Shown here: positions 16,110 through 24,976 of the stretch, one piece after another | Layout of the letters: every line of letters starts with the position of its first letter | Numbering within the stretch: position 1 is the stretch's first letter | Assembly (NCBI GenBank): GCA_020638555.1 | Contig: JACKII010000005.1 | Location: forward strand, 258,156 to 322,155 | Direction: 5' to 3' | DNA: 64,000 nt | DNA from: Alphaproteobacteria bacterium | Lineage (GTDB): Bacteria > Pseudomonadota > Alphaproteobacteria > Bin95 | Program-made: the position numbers and the translations under genes | Notes under the pieces: model-generated | The model's input: the letters and a program-made list of their open reading frames with translations, nothing else | Databases searched by the model: none | Told to the model about the DNA's origin: nothing

Positions 16110-16445
16110 TCAGGCGGCCGCCGGGGCGATGCCCTTGTCTTTCAGAAGGTCTTCCAGCTCGCCATTCTCGTACATCTCGCGGATGATGTCGCAGCCGCCG
16201 ACGAACTCGCCCTTGACGTAGAGCTGCGGAATGGTCGGCCAGGACGAGAAGTCCTTGATGCCCTGGCGGATTTCCATGCTTTCCAGCACGTTCACGCCCT
16301 GGAACGGCACGCCCATGTGCGAGAGCACCTGCACCACCGCGGCGGAGAAACCGCACTGCGGGAACATCGGCGTGCCCTTCATGAACAGCACGACGTCGTT
16401 GCCGTCGATGGTGGACTGGATCTGCTGGTGAACCGAATTGCTCAT
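16110..16445 (-). CDS. grxD: Monothiol glutaredoxin, Grx4/GrxD type
   Basis: A 111-residue CGFS glutaredoxin: FMKGTPMFPQCGFS places the single active Cys at residue 31, and SSWPTIPQLYVKGEFVGGCD carries the cis-proline and glutathione-binding Gly-Gly. Such proteins bind a glutathione-ligated [2Fe-2S] cluster and work with BolA in iron-sulfur delivery. AGGAG lies about 8 bases before ATG 16445. The bolA gene is immediately upstream on the same strand, and the pairing supports the role. The start is secure because residues further upstream are not conserved. Confidence 0.93.
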   Translation of the reverse strand: MSNSVHQQIQSTIDGNDVVLFMKGTPMFPQCGFSAAVVQVLSHMGVPFQGVNVLESMEIRQGIKDFSSWPTIPQLYVKGEFVGGCDIIREMYENGELEDLLKDKGIAPAAA

Positions 16446-16535
16446 CGGAGGATCTCCTGGCTGACAGATTTGCGAATGCGTCGCAAATTCCGGTGAAAAC
16501 TTCAAGCCTTCTCGGCACGCGCCCCTTGCGGAGGC

Positions 16536-16775
16536 CTAGCCCTGGTCGGGCACGCTGGTCTGCAATGCCAGCGCGTGCAACTCGTTGCCCATGCGGCCTT
16601 GCAGGGCCTTGTAGACCATTTGGTGTTGCTGCACCCGGTTTTTGCCTGCAAACGCCGCAGAGGTGATTTGCGCGGCGTAGTGGTCTCCATCCCCGGCCAG
16701 ATCCTGGATTTTCACCTGGGCATCCGGGAAGGCTTCCTTGATCAGGGCCTCGATATCGTGGGCGGCCATCGGCAT
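16536..16775 (-). CDS. BolA-family protein
   Basis: A 79-residue BolA/IbaG-like protein. DIEALIKEAFPDAQVKIQDL, then GDHYAAQITSAAFAGKNRVQQHQMVYKAL, give the class II KH-like fold, with the invariant His in the QHQMVY helix as candidate cluster ligand. It partners CGFS glutaredoxins, and the next gene is one. ATG 16775 has GGAG in front; ATG 16769 is a close alternative. It follows purL by 29 bases on the same strand, so iron-sulfur and purine genes are probably co-transcribed. Confidence 0.9.
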   Translation of the reverse strand: MPMAAHDIEALIKEAFPDAQVKIQDLAGDGDHYAAQITSAAFAGKNRVQQHQMVYKALQGRMGNELHALALQTSVPDQG

Positions 16776-16804
16776 GGTCGGGGAACTCCGTCCGGTGGGG
16801 GTGG

Positions 16805-19048
16805 TCAGGCTATGGCGTCGGCAAAAGCCGGCAGCCACCCTTCGTGGGCGGCGCGCAGGTCATCCAATGATATTGGCGCGCCGCCGTTCACTGTCAACGC
16901 ATCGCCGCCGGTACGACCGACCGCGACCGCAGCGACACCTGCCGCCCTCGCCCGCTCCAGAACCTCGTCGGCGCGACCGGTGGCGAGCAGATAGCGGCCC
17001 TGGTCCTCGCCGAACAGCGCGCCCGCCCCGGCATCGGCCAGGGTCAGCGCGCAGCCGCAGCGGCTGGCGAGCGCCATTTCCGCCGCCGCCACCAGCAGGC
17101 CACCGTCCGAGAGGTCGTGACAGGCCGCGACCAGCCCGCGGCCGATCAGCGAGCGCACGCACTCGCCATTGCGCCTTTCCGCGGCCAGATCGACCGGCGG
17201 CGGCGGACCCGCCTCGTCGCCGGCGCGCCCCAGCACGTCGCGCAGATAGGCGGAACAGCCCAGATGGCCCGCGCCCGTGCCGATCAGCACCAGGTCCAGG
17301 CCCGCCTCGCCCCAGGCGATGCTGACGGCGTGGCTCAGATCGTCCAGCACGCCCAGGCCACCGACGACGGGCGTCGGCAGGATTTCCTGGTCATTGGTCT
17401 CGTTGTAGAGCGAGACATTGCCGGAGACGACGGGGAAGTCGAGCGCGCCCGCGGCCTCGGCCATGCCCTGGGTGCAGCCGACGAACTGGCCCATGATCTC
17501 CGGCCGCTGCGGCGAGCCGAAATTCAGGTTGTCGGTCAGCGCCAGCGGCTTCGCGCCGGTGGCCGACAGGTTGCGATAGGCCTCCGCCACCGCCTGGCGG
17601 CCGCCCTGCACCGGGTCGGCCTGGCAATAGCGGGGGGTGCAGTCACTGGTCAGCGCCAGGGCGCGGGCGGTGCCGTGAATGCGCACCAGGGCCGCGTCAC
17701 CACCGGGGCCGACCCCGTTCACCACCAGGCTGTCGCCCATGACGGAATGGTCGTACTGCTCCCAGATCCAGCGCTTGGAGGCACCGTTCGGGCTGCCCAT
17801 CAGCCGCTTGAGCGCATCGCGCCAGTCGCCGAGCGGCGGCAGGCTCGCGGCATCGAGCGCCGGGCGCGGCGGCGTCGGGACCCAGGGCCGGTCGTATTCC
17901 GGCGACTCGTCGGCCAGCGGCGGGATCGGCACGTCGGCGACCGTGGTGCCGTCCCAGGTCAGCACCATGCGGCCGGACGGCGTGAGCTTGCCGATGACGG
18001 CGAAGTCCAGCTCCCATTTGGTGAAGATCGCCTCGGCCACGGCCTCCTGGCCGGGCTTCAGGACCATCAGCATACGCTCCTGGCTTTCGGAGAGCATGAT
18101 CTCGTAGGGGCGCATGCCGGTCTCGCGCATCGGCACCCGGTCCAGCGCCAATTCGACGCCGAGGCCGCCCTTGCTCGCCATCTCGAAGCTGGACGAGGTC
18201 AGGCCGGCCGCACCCATGTCCTGGATCGCGACGATGGCGTCGGTCGCCATCAGTTCCAGACAGGCCTCGATCAGCAGTTTTTCCGTGAACGGGTCGCCGA
18301 CCTGCACGGTCGGGCGCTGCTGCTCCGCCTCGTCGTCGAAGGTGGTGCTGGCCATGGTGGCGCCGTGAATGCCATCGCGGCCGGTCTTGGCGCCGACATA
18401 GACGACGGGGTTGCCCGCGCCCTCGGCCTTGGCGGTGAAAATGCGGTCCGCCGGCGCGATGCCGACCGCCATGGCGTTGACCAGCGGGTTGCCGTTGTAG
18501 GACGGGTCGAACTCGCACTCGCCGCCAACGGTCGGCACGCCGACGCAATTGCCGTAGCCGCCGATGCCGCGAACGACGCCGCCGATCAGGTGGCGGGTCT
18601 TCGGGTGCGCGGGATCGCCGAAGCGCAGCGCGTTCAGGATCGCCACCGGCCTTGCGCCCATGGTGAAGACGTCGCGCAGAATGCCGCCCACGCCGGTCGC
18701 CGCGCCCTGATAGGGCTCGATGAAGCTGGGGTGGTTGTGGCTTTCCATCTTGAAGCAGGCGGCCAGCCCGTCGCCGATGGCGACGGCGCCGGCATTCTCA
18801 CCCGGGCCGAAAATCACCCACGGCGCCTTGGTCGGAAACTGGCGCAGCCACTTTTTCGACGACTTGTAGGAGCAGTGCTCGCTCCACATCACCGAGAAAA
18901 TACCCAGTTCCAGCAGGTTCGGCGCGCGGCCGCAGATCTCGCAGGCGCGGGCGTATTCCTCGGGGCTGAGGCCCTGGGCGAGCCCGTCCGCCTCGGCCGA
19001 GGCCTGGATGTCCGGCAGGTCGGACGCGGGAATGCGGTCGGTCGTCAT
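16805..19048 (-). CDS. purL: Phosphoribosylformylglycinamidine synthase, large subunit PurL
   Basis: A 747-residue small-type PurL (Bacillus/alphaproteobacterial form) that works with PurQ and PurS. It converts FGAR to FGAM using ATP and ammonia from PurQ. MWSEHCSYKSSK near residue 55 is the conserved N-terminal motif, QDMGAAGLTSSSFEMA lies mid-protein, and the two AIRS-like halves are intact. The start overlaps the purQ stop (ATGA). The length is normal. It is part of a minus-strand run purC-purS-purQ-purL. Confidence 0.97.
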   Translation of the reverse strand: MTTDRIPASDLPDIQASAEADGLAQGLSPEEYARACEICGRAPNLLELGIFSVMWSEHCSYKSSKKWLRQFPTKAPWVIFGPGENAGAVAIGDGLAACFKMESHNHPSFIEPYQGAATGVGGILRDVFTMGARPVAILNALRFGDPAHPKTRHLIGGVVRGIGGYGNCVGVPTVGGECEFDPSYNGNPLVNAMAVGIAPADRIFTAKAEGAGNPVVYVGAKTGRDGIHGATMASTTFDDEAEQQRPTVQVGDPFTEKLLIEACLELMATDAIVAIQDMGAAGLTSSSFEMASKGGLGVELALDRVPMRETGMRPYEIMLSESQERMLMVLKPGQEAVAEAIFTKWELDFAVIGKLTPSGRMVLTWDGTTVADVPIPPLADESPEYDRPWVPTPPRPALDAASLPPLGDWRDALKRLMGSPNGASKRWIWEQYDHSVMGDSLVVNGVGPGGDAALVRIHGTARALALTSDCTPRYCQADPVQGGRQAVAEAYRNLSATGAKPLALTDNLNFGSPQRPEIMGQFVGCTQGMAEAAGALDFPVVSGNVSLYNETNDQEILPTPVVGGLGVLDDLSHAVSIAWGEAGLDLVLIGTGAGHLGCSAYLRDVLGRAGDEAGPPPPVDLAAERRNGECVRSLIGRGLVAACHDLSDGGLLVAAAEMALASRCGCALTLADAGAGALFGEDQGRYLLATGRADEVLERARAAGVAAVAVGRTGGDALTVNGGAPISLDDLRAAHEGWLPAFADAIA

Positions 19049-19716
19049 GCCAGCGCCTCCGCCAGCGACTGAAACAGGGGCAGGCCGTCCGAGGAGCCGA
19101 GCGCCGGCTCCACGGCCCGTTCGGGATGGGGCATCATGCCGAGCACGCGGCCGGTTTCGTCGTAGAGGCCGGCAATGGCATCGGCGGAGCCGTTCGGGTT
19201 GTCGCCCGCATAGCGGAACGCCACCCGGCCCTCGCCCTCCAGCCGGGCCAGCGTCTCCGCGTCGGCATTGTAGTTGCCGTCGCCATGGGCGATGGGAATG
19301 CGCAGCGTCTGGCCCTTGTCGTAGCGGGCGGCGAACGGCGTGTCCGTGCGCTCCACGCTGAGGGCGACGCTGTGGCAGACGAATTTCAGGCCGGCATTGC
19401 GGATCAGCGCGCCCGGCAGCAGGCCGCTTTCGGTCAGCAGGTGGAAGCCGTTGCAGACCCCCAGCACGGCCACGCCCTTGCGGGCCGCCGCCACCACCTC
19501 GCGCATCACCGGCGAGTGGGCGGCGATGGCGCCGCAGCGCAGATAATCGCCATAGGAAAAGCCGCCGGGCAGGAAAATCAGGTCCAGCGGCGGCAGTTCC
19601 GTATCCTGGTGCCAGATCATTTTCGGGCTGCGGCCGGTCACATGGGCCAGCGCCACCGCCCCGTCCCGGTCGCAGTTCGAGCCGGGAAACACCACCACGC
19701 CTGCGCGCAAGCTCAT
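19045..19716 (-). CDS. purQ: Phosphoribosylformylglycinamidine synthase, glutaminase subunit PurQ
   Basis: A 223-residue class I glutamine amidotransferase. VLGVCNGFHLLTE carries the nucleophilic Cys, and MMPHPERAVEP near the C-terminus carries the His-Glu pair. VFPGSNCDRD and LPGGFSYGDYLRCGA are PurQ-specific. It releases ammonia from glutamine for PurL. Its stop overlaps the purL start by four bases and it begins 4 bases after purS. Confidence 0.97.
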   Translation of the reverse strand: MSLRAGVVVFPGSNCDRDGAVALAHVTGRSPKMIWHQDTELPPLDLIFLPGGFSYGDYLRCGAIAAHSPVMREVVAAARKGVAVLGVCNGFHLLTESGLLPGALIRNAGLKFVCHSVALSVERTDTPFAARYDKGQTLRIPIAHGDGNYNADAETLARLEGEGRVAFRYAGDNPNGSADAIAGLYDETGRVLGMMPHPERAVEPALGSSDGLPLFQSLAEALA

Positions 19717-19720
19717 CGCT

Positions 19721-19969
19721 CTAGCCGTCCACCAGTTCGACGGAGAAGTCCTCGATCACCGGGTTGGCGAGCAGTTGCTCCGCCATGGCGCGGGCCTGGG
19801 CCTCCGCCTGCCCCCGGTCGTCCGTGGCCAGGTCGAGCACGATCAGCTTGCCCTGGCGCACGCCGTCGACCCCGCCAAAGCCCAGATGGCCCAGCGCCTT
19901 GCCGATGGCCTGCCCCTGCGGGTCCAGCACACCGGTTTTCAGCATCACGCGCACTTCCGCTCTGATCAT
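19721..19969 (-). CDS. purS: Phosphoribosylformylglycinamidine synthase subunit PurS
   Basis: An 82-residue PurS. MIRAEVRVMLKTGVLDPQG is the signature start and GKLIVLDL is the central strand. The protein bridges PurQ and PurL and helps ammonia transfer. ATG 19969 is chosen as the only start matching family length; the frame is open much further upstream through purC without similarity. It lies between purC and purQ, as in other alphaproteobacteria. Confidence 0.95.
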   Translation of the reverse strand: MIRAEVRVMLKTGVLDPQGQAIGKALGHLGFGGVDGVRQGKLIVLDLATDDRGQAEAQARAMAEQLLANPVIEDFSVELVDG

Positions 19970-19976
19970 GGTCGCT

Positions 19977-20753
19977 TCACGCTGTCTTGTCGTCGTCGTC
20001 ATTGGCGCTGGTGACGTCCACCGGCCCCAGTTCCTGCAGGATGCCGAGCCGGCGCGCCACTTCCTGATAGGCCTCGCGCAGGCCGCCCATATCCTTGCGG
20101 AAACGGTCCTTGTCCATGACCTCGTTGGTCTTGACGTCCCAGAGGCGGCAGCTGTCCGGCGAGATCTCGTCGGCCAGGACGATGCGCACATCTTCCGGCG
20201 TGTAGAGCCGGCCGAACTCGACCTTGAAATCGACCAGCCGCATGCCGGCGCCCATGAACAGGCCGGAGAGATAGTCGTTGATGCGCAGCGCCAGGTTGAA
20301 CATGTCGTCCAGCTCCGGCGGGCTGGCCCAGCCGAAGGCGGTGATGTGCTCTTCGGTGATCAGCGGGTCGCCCAACTCGTCGGACTTGTAATAGTACTCG
20401 ACGATGGAGCGGGGCAGCGGCGTGCCCTCGTCCTGGCGGAAGCGCTTGGCAAAGCTGCCGGCGGCGATGTTGCGCACCACCACCTCGACCGGGACGATTT
20501 CCACCTCGCGAATCAACTGCTCGCGCATGTTGACCCGTTTGATGAAATGGGTCGGGATTCCGACTTCCTGCAAGCGCAACATGATGAACTCGGAGATCCG
20601 GTTGTTCAGGACCCCTTTGCCGGTGATCACGTCGTGCTTCTGGTTGTTGAAGGCGGTGGCGTCATCCTTGAAATACTGGACGAGCGTGCCGGGTTCCGGG
20701 CCTTCGTACAAGACCTTGGCCTTGCCCTCGTAGATACGCCTGCGGCGGGCCAT
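19977..20753 (-). CDS. purC: SAICAR synthase PurC
   Basis: A 258-residue SAICAR synthetase that joins aspartate to CAIR using ATP. The N-terminal RRRIYEGKAKVLYEGPEPG is the ATP-lid motif; EVVVRNIAAGSFAKRF and LVDFKVEFGR are the family signatures. AGGAAACCTCC directly precedes ATG 20753. It is the first gene of the minus-strand purine run, with purS starting 7 bases after its stop. The spacer upstream (20754-20838) must hold the operon promoter, but no clear PurR site or riboswitch is seen. Confidence 0.96.
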   Translation of the reverse strand: MARRRRIYEGKAKVLYEGPEPGTLVQYFKDDATAFNNQKHDVITGKGVLNNRISEFIMLRLQEVGIPTHFIKRVNMREQLIREVEIVPVEVVVRNIAAGSFAKRFRQDEGTPLPRSIVEYYYKSDELGDPLITEEHITAFGWASPPELDDMFNLALRINDYLSGLFMGAGMRLVDFKVEFGRLYTPEDVRIVLADEISPDSCRLWDVKTNEVMDKDRFRKDMGGLREAYQEVARRLGILQELGPVDVTSANDDDDKTA

Positions 20754-20838
20754 GGAGGTTTCCTAGCGAGAAATTGGAACGAATTTGGTTCTTAGCATGA
20801 CGCAGCGCAACACGCCACGGCCTTTGCGGTCGCGGCAC

Positions 20839-21582
20839 CTAGCCGGCGACGGGCACGTAGCCGGTCGGCTCGGGGTGAAGGCCGGCGAACAGCCAGACCG
20901 GCTCGCCGGCGCGCGGCAGCGCCACCAGCGCGCGCGACACCGTGCCGAACCCCCAGTCGGTTTCCACCGTCATCGCACCGTTCGGATCGTGCACGCCGCG
21001 CGCCGTCTCGGTCGATTCCAGCAAGCCCTGCCATTCGCGCCAGTCGCCCGCTTCCGGCGCCGGCGGCCGGGCGGCGCGGAACCGGGGCAGATAGAAGGCG
21101 GTCCGCGCCGACAGGCCCGTGTCGTTCAGGTCCCAGGCGGTGAGAATGCCGATCCCTTCCGGCAGGGCCGCCGCCTCGACCGCGCCCGCGCCGACTCCTT
21201 TCAGCCAGAACCCGTCGCGGGCATCGGCCACCATCATGTTGAAGCTGCGATAGGCGCCCGCGTCGACCGCGGCAATGTCCTCCATCGCCGCCCGTGCCGA
21301 GGCGGCGCCGAGCGCACGCAGCACCAACTCCCCCCGGCTGCGCTTGCCCTCGGCCGCGCCCAGGGAGCCGCGGCGGTTCAGGATGGCGACGGCCACGCCG
21401 GCATCGTTCACGCCCAGCCACGAGCCACCGGCTTCGTGATCCAGGCCGGCGCGGACGGTCGGGCGGTCGGGCCAGTGGCGCGCCGGCGGCGACCAGGCCC
21501 GGCCCAGCATCTCGTCGCGATTGGCGGCCAGCAGCAGCGGCCAGTCATGGCCGGGGCGGCGAAGAGTGACGACAGTACACAT
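20839..21582 (-). CDS. NRDE family (TANGO2-like) protein
   Basis: A 247-residue protein beginning Met-Cys-Thr with AANRDE at about residues 20-25, the motif naming the family. Cys2 would become the N-terminal residue after Met removal, as in Ntn-type hydrolases, so ATG 21582 is preferred over an upstream in-frame start. GSWLGVNDAGVAVAILNRRG is well conserved. Eukaryotic TANGO2 is linked to heme or lipid handling; the bacterial role is unsettled. It lies 85 bases upstream of purC on the same strand and diverges from the ATPase zeta gene. Confidence 0.82.
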   Translation of the reverse strand: MCTVVTLRRPGHDWPLLLAANRDEMLGRAWSPPARHWPDRPTVRAGLDHEAGGSWLGVNDAGVAVAILNRRGSLGAAEGKRSRGELVLRALGAASARAAMEDIAAVDAGAYRSFNMMVADARDGFWLKGVGAGAVEAAALPEGIGILTAWDLNDTGLSARTAFYLPRFRAARPPAPEAGDWREWQGLLESTETARGVHDPNGAMTVETDWGFGTVSRALVALPRAGEPVWLFAGLHPEPTGYVPVAG

Positions 21583-21670
21583 GAATTGTAACGCGGATCG
21601 CATTGCTCCGTGGGGACAGGCTCGCTATATGCCATGATATTCCGATCACCGGCAAAGGGTTCTGTCTGGC

Positions 21671-21991
21671 ATGAGCACGTTCAATGACCGCGAGAAGCAG
21701 TTCGAGTCGAAGTTCCAACACGATCAGGAGCTGCAATTCAAGGTAATGGTCCGGCGCAATCGCCTGCTGGGCGAGTGGGCCGGCGACCTGATGGGGCTGT
21801 CTGGCGACGAGCGTGCGACCTATGCCAAGGAAGTCGTCCAGTCGGATTTCGACAAGCCGGGCGACGACGACGTGCTGCAAAAGGTGCTGGGCGACCTGCA
21901 GGCCAAGGCGATTCAGGCCTCGGAACACCAGGTGCGCCGGCAGATGGACGACCTGCTCATCACCGCCAAGCAGCAGGTGATGGCCGAATAG
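21671..21991 (+). CDS. F1Fo-ATP synthase inhibitor subunit zeta (DUF1476)
   Basis: A 106-residue, mostly helical protein beginning MSTFNDREKQFESKFQHDQE, the DUF1476 signature of the alphaproteobacterial zeta subunit. In Paracoccus the N-terminal helix inserts into F1 and blocks ATP hydrolysis. The remainder (ERATYAKEVVQSDFDKPGDDDVL) forms the conserved helical bundle. It is encoded away from the atp operon, as is usual. This gene is one of the best indicators that the organism is an alphaproteobacterium. Confidence 0.92.
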   Translation: MSTFNDREKQFESKFQHDQELQFKVMVRRNRLLGEWAGDLMGLSGDERATYAKEVVQSDFDKPGDDDVLQKVLGDLQAKAIQASEHQVRRQMDDLLITAKQQVMAE

Positions 21992-22003
21992 AGCCGGCCC
22001 TCC

Positions 22004-22083
22004 CCGTTATCGCCCGGGCCCGTTATCGCCCGGGCCCGATATCGCCCAAGCCCGTCGTCGCCAAACCCCGTCAGCGACCGGCG
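22004..22083. repeat. 16-bp tandem repeat, five decaying units
   Basis: CCGTTATCGCCCGGGC is exact at 22004-22019 and 22020-22035. Diverged units follow at 22036-22051 (CCGATATCGCCCAAGC), 22052-22067 and 22068-22083. The last unit runs over the stop codon of the convergent exporter gene. The unit length and scaffold (CYGYTATC...) match the array at 5839-5902. Confidence 0.85.
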
Positions 22084-23588
22084 GGTTTCTTCAGAAAGAA
22101 GACCAGCGGCATCGGGATGATGACGACGATCACCAGCAGGGTGAAGTCGTTCAGGAACGCGACCATGCGCGCCTCGTTGATGACGAGGCCGCGCAGGGCC
22201 GACAACCCCGCCACCGTATCCATGTCCCAGGGCAGGCCCGAGCCCATGGCGCGGATCGCCTCGCTGTAGGGGGTGACGTGGTCGCGCAGTTCCACATAGC
22301 TGGTCTGCGCCGACCGGGTGAGCGTCATGACGATGGCGCTGGTGCCCATGGACGCACCGATGGAGCGCACCAGCGCGAACAGCGACGCCGCCTCCACCCG
22401 CAGGGTCGATTCCAGGGTGGAGAAGGTCACGGTCGCCAGCGACACCCACATGATGCCCATGCCGAACCCGTTGACCAGCGTCAGGTAGACGATCTGCTCC
22501 ATCGGCACGCTGGCGGTCCAGGTGGTCATCCAGGCATTGGACGCGCAGACCGCAACCAGCCCCGTCAGGATCAGATACTTGCCACTGATCCGGTCCGCCA
22601 GGAAGCCGCCGCTCAGCATCGCGATCATGGTGCCGATGCCGCGGGCGGAAACGATCCAGCCCGCCGTCATCACCGGATAGCCCTGCACGTTCTGCATGAA
22701 CAGCGGCAGGATGAACAGGCTCGCGAACACGGCGACGCCGAAGACGAAAATCAGCATCAGGCCGATGACGTAATTGCGGTCCCGGAACATGGTCAAATTC
22801 AGATACGGTCGCCGCGCGGTCAGGCAGTGCACGACGAAGACATAGAGGCAGAGCCCGGCCAGCGCCGCCTCGACCACGATTTCCGTCGATCCCATCCAGC
22901 CGAGCCGCTCGCCCCGGTCCAGCACCAGTTGCAGGCAGGACACGCCGACGATCAGCGTCACCACCCCCAGCCAGTCCATGGGCTGGGTCTGGCTCTTGGC
23001 CGACGGCAGGGTGACGAGAATGCCGGCAAAGGCCAGCACGCCCATGGGAATGTTCATGTAGAACAGATAGCGCCAGCCGAACTCGTCGGTCAGGAACGCC
23101 CCCAGGGTCGGCGCCACCACCGGGCCGATGATCATGCCCATGGACCAGATCGACATGGCGAAGCCGTGCCGCTCGCGCGGATAGGTGTCGAGCATGATCG
23201 ACTGGGCCACCGGCAGCAGCGGCGCGGAGACGAACCCCTGCATGGCGCGGTACGCCACCAGGTCTTCCAGCCCCGTCGCGAAGGCGCAGAGCAGCGAGGT
23301 CAGCGTGAAGCCGGCAATCGCCCCCAGGAACACGACCTTGCGGCCGAAGCGCTGGCTGAACCAGCCGGTCAGGATCGTGCCCACCGCCGTCGCGACGACG
23401 AAGGCGGTGATCACCCAGCCGATCTGGTCCGGCGTCGCCGACAGATTGCCCTGCATTTGCGGCAGGGCCACATAGGCGCTCGACATGTTGATGGAGTGCA
23501 GCAACGACGCCGCCAGCACCGGCACGGTGATGATTGTCCGTTCGGTTGAGGTGAACGGACCCGTCGCGGGCTTGGAAATGAGCGGCAT
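22071..23588 (-). CDS. DHA2-family MFS drug exporter (EmrB-like)
   Basis: A 505-residue inner-membrane transporter with about 14 hydrophobic segments. The N-terminal NMSSAYVALPQMQGNLSATPDQIGWV is typical of DHA2/EmrB proteins, and the TM2-TM3 loop GWFSQRFGRK fits the MFS G-x3-D/R-x-G-R-R/K motif. They export drugs or fatty-acid-like compounds by proton antiport, usually with an EmrA-type periplasmic adaptor, but none is adjacent. ATG 23588 starts the family-typical N-terminus. Its stop lies within a tandem repeat. Confidence 0.88.
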   Translation of the reverse strand: MPLISKPATGPFTSTERTIITVPVLAASLLHSINMSSAYVALPQMQGNLSATPDQIGWVITAFVVATAVGTILTGWFSQRFGRKVVFLGAIAGFTLTSLLCAFATGLEDLVAYRAMQGFVSAPLLPVAQSIMLDTYPRERHGFAMSIWSMGMIIGPVVAPTLGAFLTDEFGWRYLFYMNIPMGVLAFAGILVTLPSAKSQTQPMDWLGVVTLIVGVSCLQLVLDRGERLGWMGSTEIVVEAALAGLCLYVFVVHCLTARRPYLNLTMFRDRNYVIGLMLIFVFGVAVFASLFILPLFMQNVQGYPVMTAGWIVSARGIGTMIAMLSGGFLADRISGKYLILTGLVAVCASNAWMTTWTASVPMEQIVYLTLVNGFGMGIMWVSLATVTFSTLESTLRVEAASLFALVRSIGASMGTSAIVMTLTRSAQTSYVELRDHVTPYSEAIRAMGSGLPWDMDTVAGLSALRGLVINEARMVAFLNDFTLLVIVVIIPMPLVFFLKKPAGR

Positions 23589-23786
23589 ACGGCATCCCGG
23601 CCTGTGAACGTTGCGTCGTAACGCGGTATCGGCGCTAAGCCGACCCTCATTTTGACGCAAAACGCAAAGAAAGCGGGATGTTTTTTTGGCAACCCTGGCC
23701 CGCCCCGACGGGCGAACCGGCCACCATCCTGCAAAAATCCGCCGCTGCCTCTGGCAATCGGTACCGGATGATATCATTTGGGAGGA

Positions 23787-23861
23787 TGGTGGGCGCGCGT
23801 GGGATCGAACCACGGACCCCCACGGTGTGAACGTGGTGCTCTACCGCTGAGCTACGCGCCC
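23787..23861 (-). tRNA. tRNA-Val (CAC)
   Basis: On the minus strand the acceptor stem GGGCGCG pairs with CGCGCCC, the D-arm is GCTCAGCGGTAGAGC, the anticodon stem-loop is CCACG-TTCACAC-CGTGG with anticodon CAC, and the T-arm is CCGTGG-TTCGATC-CCACG. CCA is encoded at the 3' end (23787-23789). All arms are intact. Confidence 0.97.
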
Positions 23862-23938
23862 GGTTGGGAAGCGCGGTAATAGCCGAGGCCGGATGAGCCG
23901 TCAAGCGGCGTGCGGCCGCATGCAGGAAAGGACCGATC

Positions 23939-24709
23939 ATGCTGCGATGGCTGCTGGCACTGGGCCTCGCAACCCTGGCATTCCAGGCGCACGCCGCGGC
24001 AGAGGCCCCCTCCGGCGACTACCGGTTTTCCTACGAAGCCTATTACAGCGGCTTCAAGATCGGCGAGGCCGACAGCCATCTGCAATGGGGCCGGTCGCGC
24101 TATACCCTGGCGCTGCACGCGCGCACCGCCGGCATGCTGGGCTGGTTCATGAGCATCGACCAGAGCGCCTCGTCCGAAGGCCGGCTCGCGCCGCTGCCGC
24201 GGGCCGAGCATCACCGCAACCACAATGCCGACGGCGATAACCGCAACTGGGTCGAACTGGCCTTCACGCCCGACGGGGCCAGGGTGGTCGCCGCCGACCC
24301 GGACCCGGCCACCGAGGCGCGCTCGCCGGTGCCGGCCGGTTTGCTGAAGGGCGTGCTCGACCCGCTGTCGGCGGCGTTCGCCCTCAGCCTGAAGACCAGC
24401 GAGGCCGGGCGCTGCCAGGCCTCCGTGCCGGTGTTCGACGGCCGCCGCCGCTACGACACGGTGCTGGAGGACCGCGGCCGGGAGACCTATACCGGCCCCG
24501 CCGGCCCGCGCGAGACGCTGCGCTGCGCCTTTCATTTCGTGCGCCTTGCCGGCTACCGCCCGAACGCCAAGCGCTGGAAAGGCATTACCGGCACGCTCTG
24601 GATGCAGAAGCTCGACGCCTCCCTGCCGCTGTTGCCGGTGCGGGTGGAGATCGACACCAGCTACGGCACGGCCTTCGTCCACATGGTTTCGGCCTCGGAT
24701 CGCCGCTAA
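23939..24709 (+). CDS. DUF3108 periplasmic protein
   Basis: A 256-residue exported protein. MLRWLLALGLATLAFQAHAAAE is a Sec signal peptide with cleavage expected after A-H-A at about residue 19. The mature part matches DUF3108: FSYEAYYSGFKIGEAD, a glycine/aromatic middle, then SLPLLPVRVEIDTSYGTAFVHM. The family is a beta-rich periplasmic fold in proteobacteria without an assigned biochemical role. AGGAAAGGA precedes ATG 23939. It starts 77 bases beyond the divergently read tRNA and is followed by a 200-base spacer before the radical SAM unit. Confidence 0.85.
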   Translation: MLRWLLALGLATLAFQAHAAAEAPSGDYRFSYEAYYSGFKIGEADSHLQWGRSRYTLALHARTAGMLGWFMSIDQSASSEGRLAPLPRAEHHRNHNADGDNRNWVELAFTPDGARVVAADPDPATEARSPVPAGLLKGVLDPLSAAFALSLKTSEAGRCQASVPVFDGRRRYDTVLEDRGRETYTGPAGPRETLRCAFHFVRLAGYRPNAKRWKGITGTLWMQKLDASLPLLPVRVEIDTSYGTAFVHMVSASDRR

Positions 24710-24904
24710 CGCCCTCCCCCGGTATCCGCACGCCGCCGGACCGGAACCGCCGATACGCGCGATTGCGAATTGTGCGCATCGTATAGTGCGCGGTACACTG
24801 TTGTGACGAAACGCAGCGGCCATGAGAGCGGAACTCTGGCCGGATCGAACCGGGCACGGTATCGTTCGCTCGGGCAGCGATAGTTTTGGTTGGAAGGCAG
24901 GGGC

Positions 24905-24976
24905 ATGACACACCGACACGCTTGGGGTCCGAAAACGCCGATCGGGGTCGACACAGATTGTGAGACCGCCCGATGA
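24905..24976 (+). CDS. Candidate 23-codon ORF coupled to the radical SAM gene
   Basis: An ATG at 24905 with GGAAGG about 7 bases upstream opens a 23-residue frame (MTHRHAWGPKTPIGV, then DTDCETAR). Its TGA at 24974-24976 overlaps the ATG of the B12/radical SAM gene at 24973. The radical SAM gene itself has no good ribosome site, so this ORF may act as a coupling leader or encode a small peptide. The sequence contains one Cys, one Trp and a Pro-Lys-Thr-Pro core. There is no similarity evidence; the case rests on the ribosome site and the ATGA junction. Confidence 0.4.
   Translation: MTHRHAWGPKTPIGVDTDCETAR

Noticed and set aside
22004..22083. CRISPR or iteron origin for the 16-bp array
   Set aside because: Units abut without spacers and decay quickly; no replication initiator gene is near.
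24710..24904. A promoter around TATAGT at about 24781
   Set aside because: No -35 at an acceptable distance could be found, so it is not listed as a feature.
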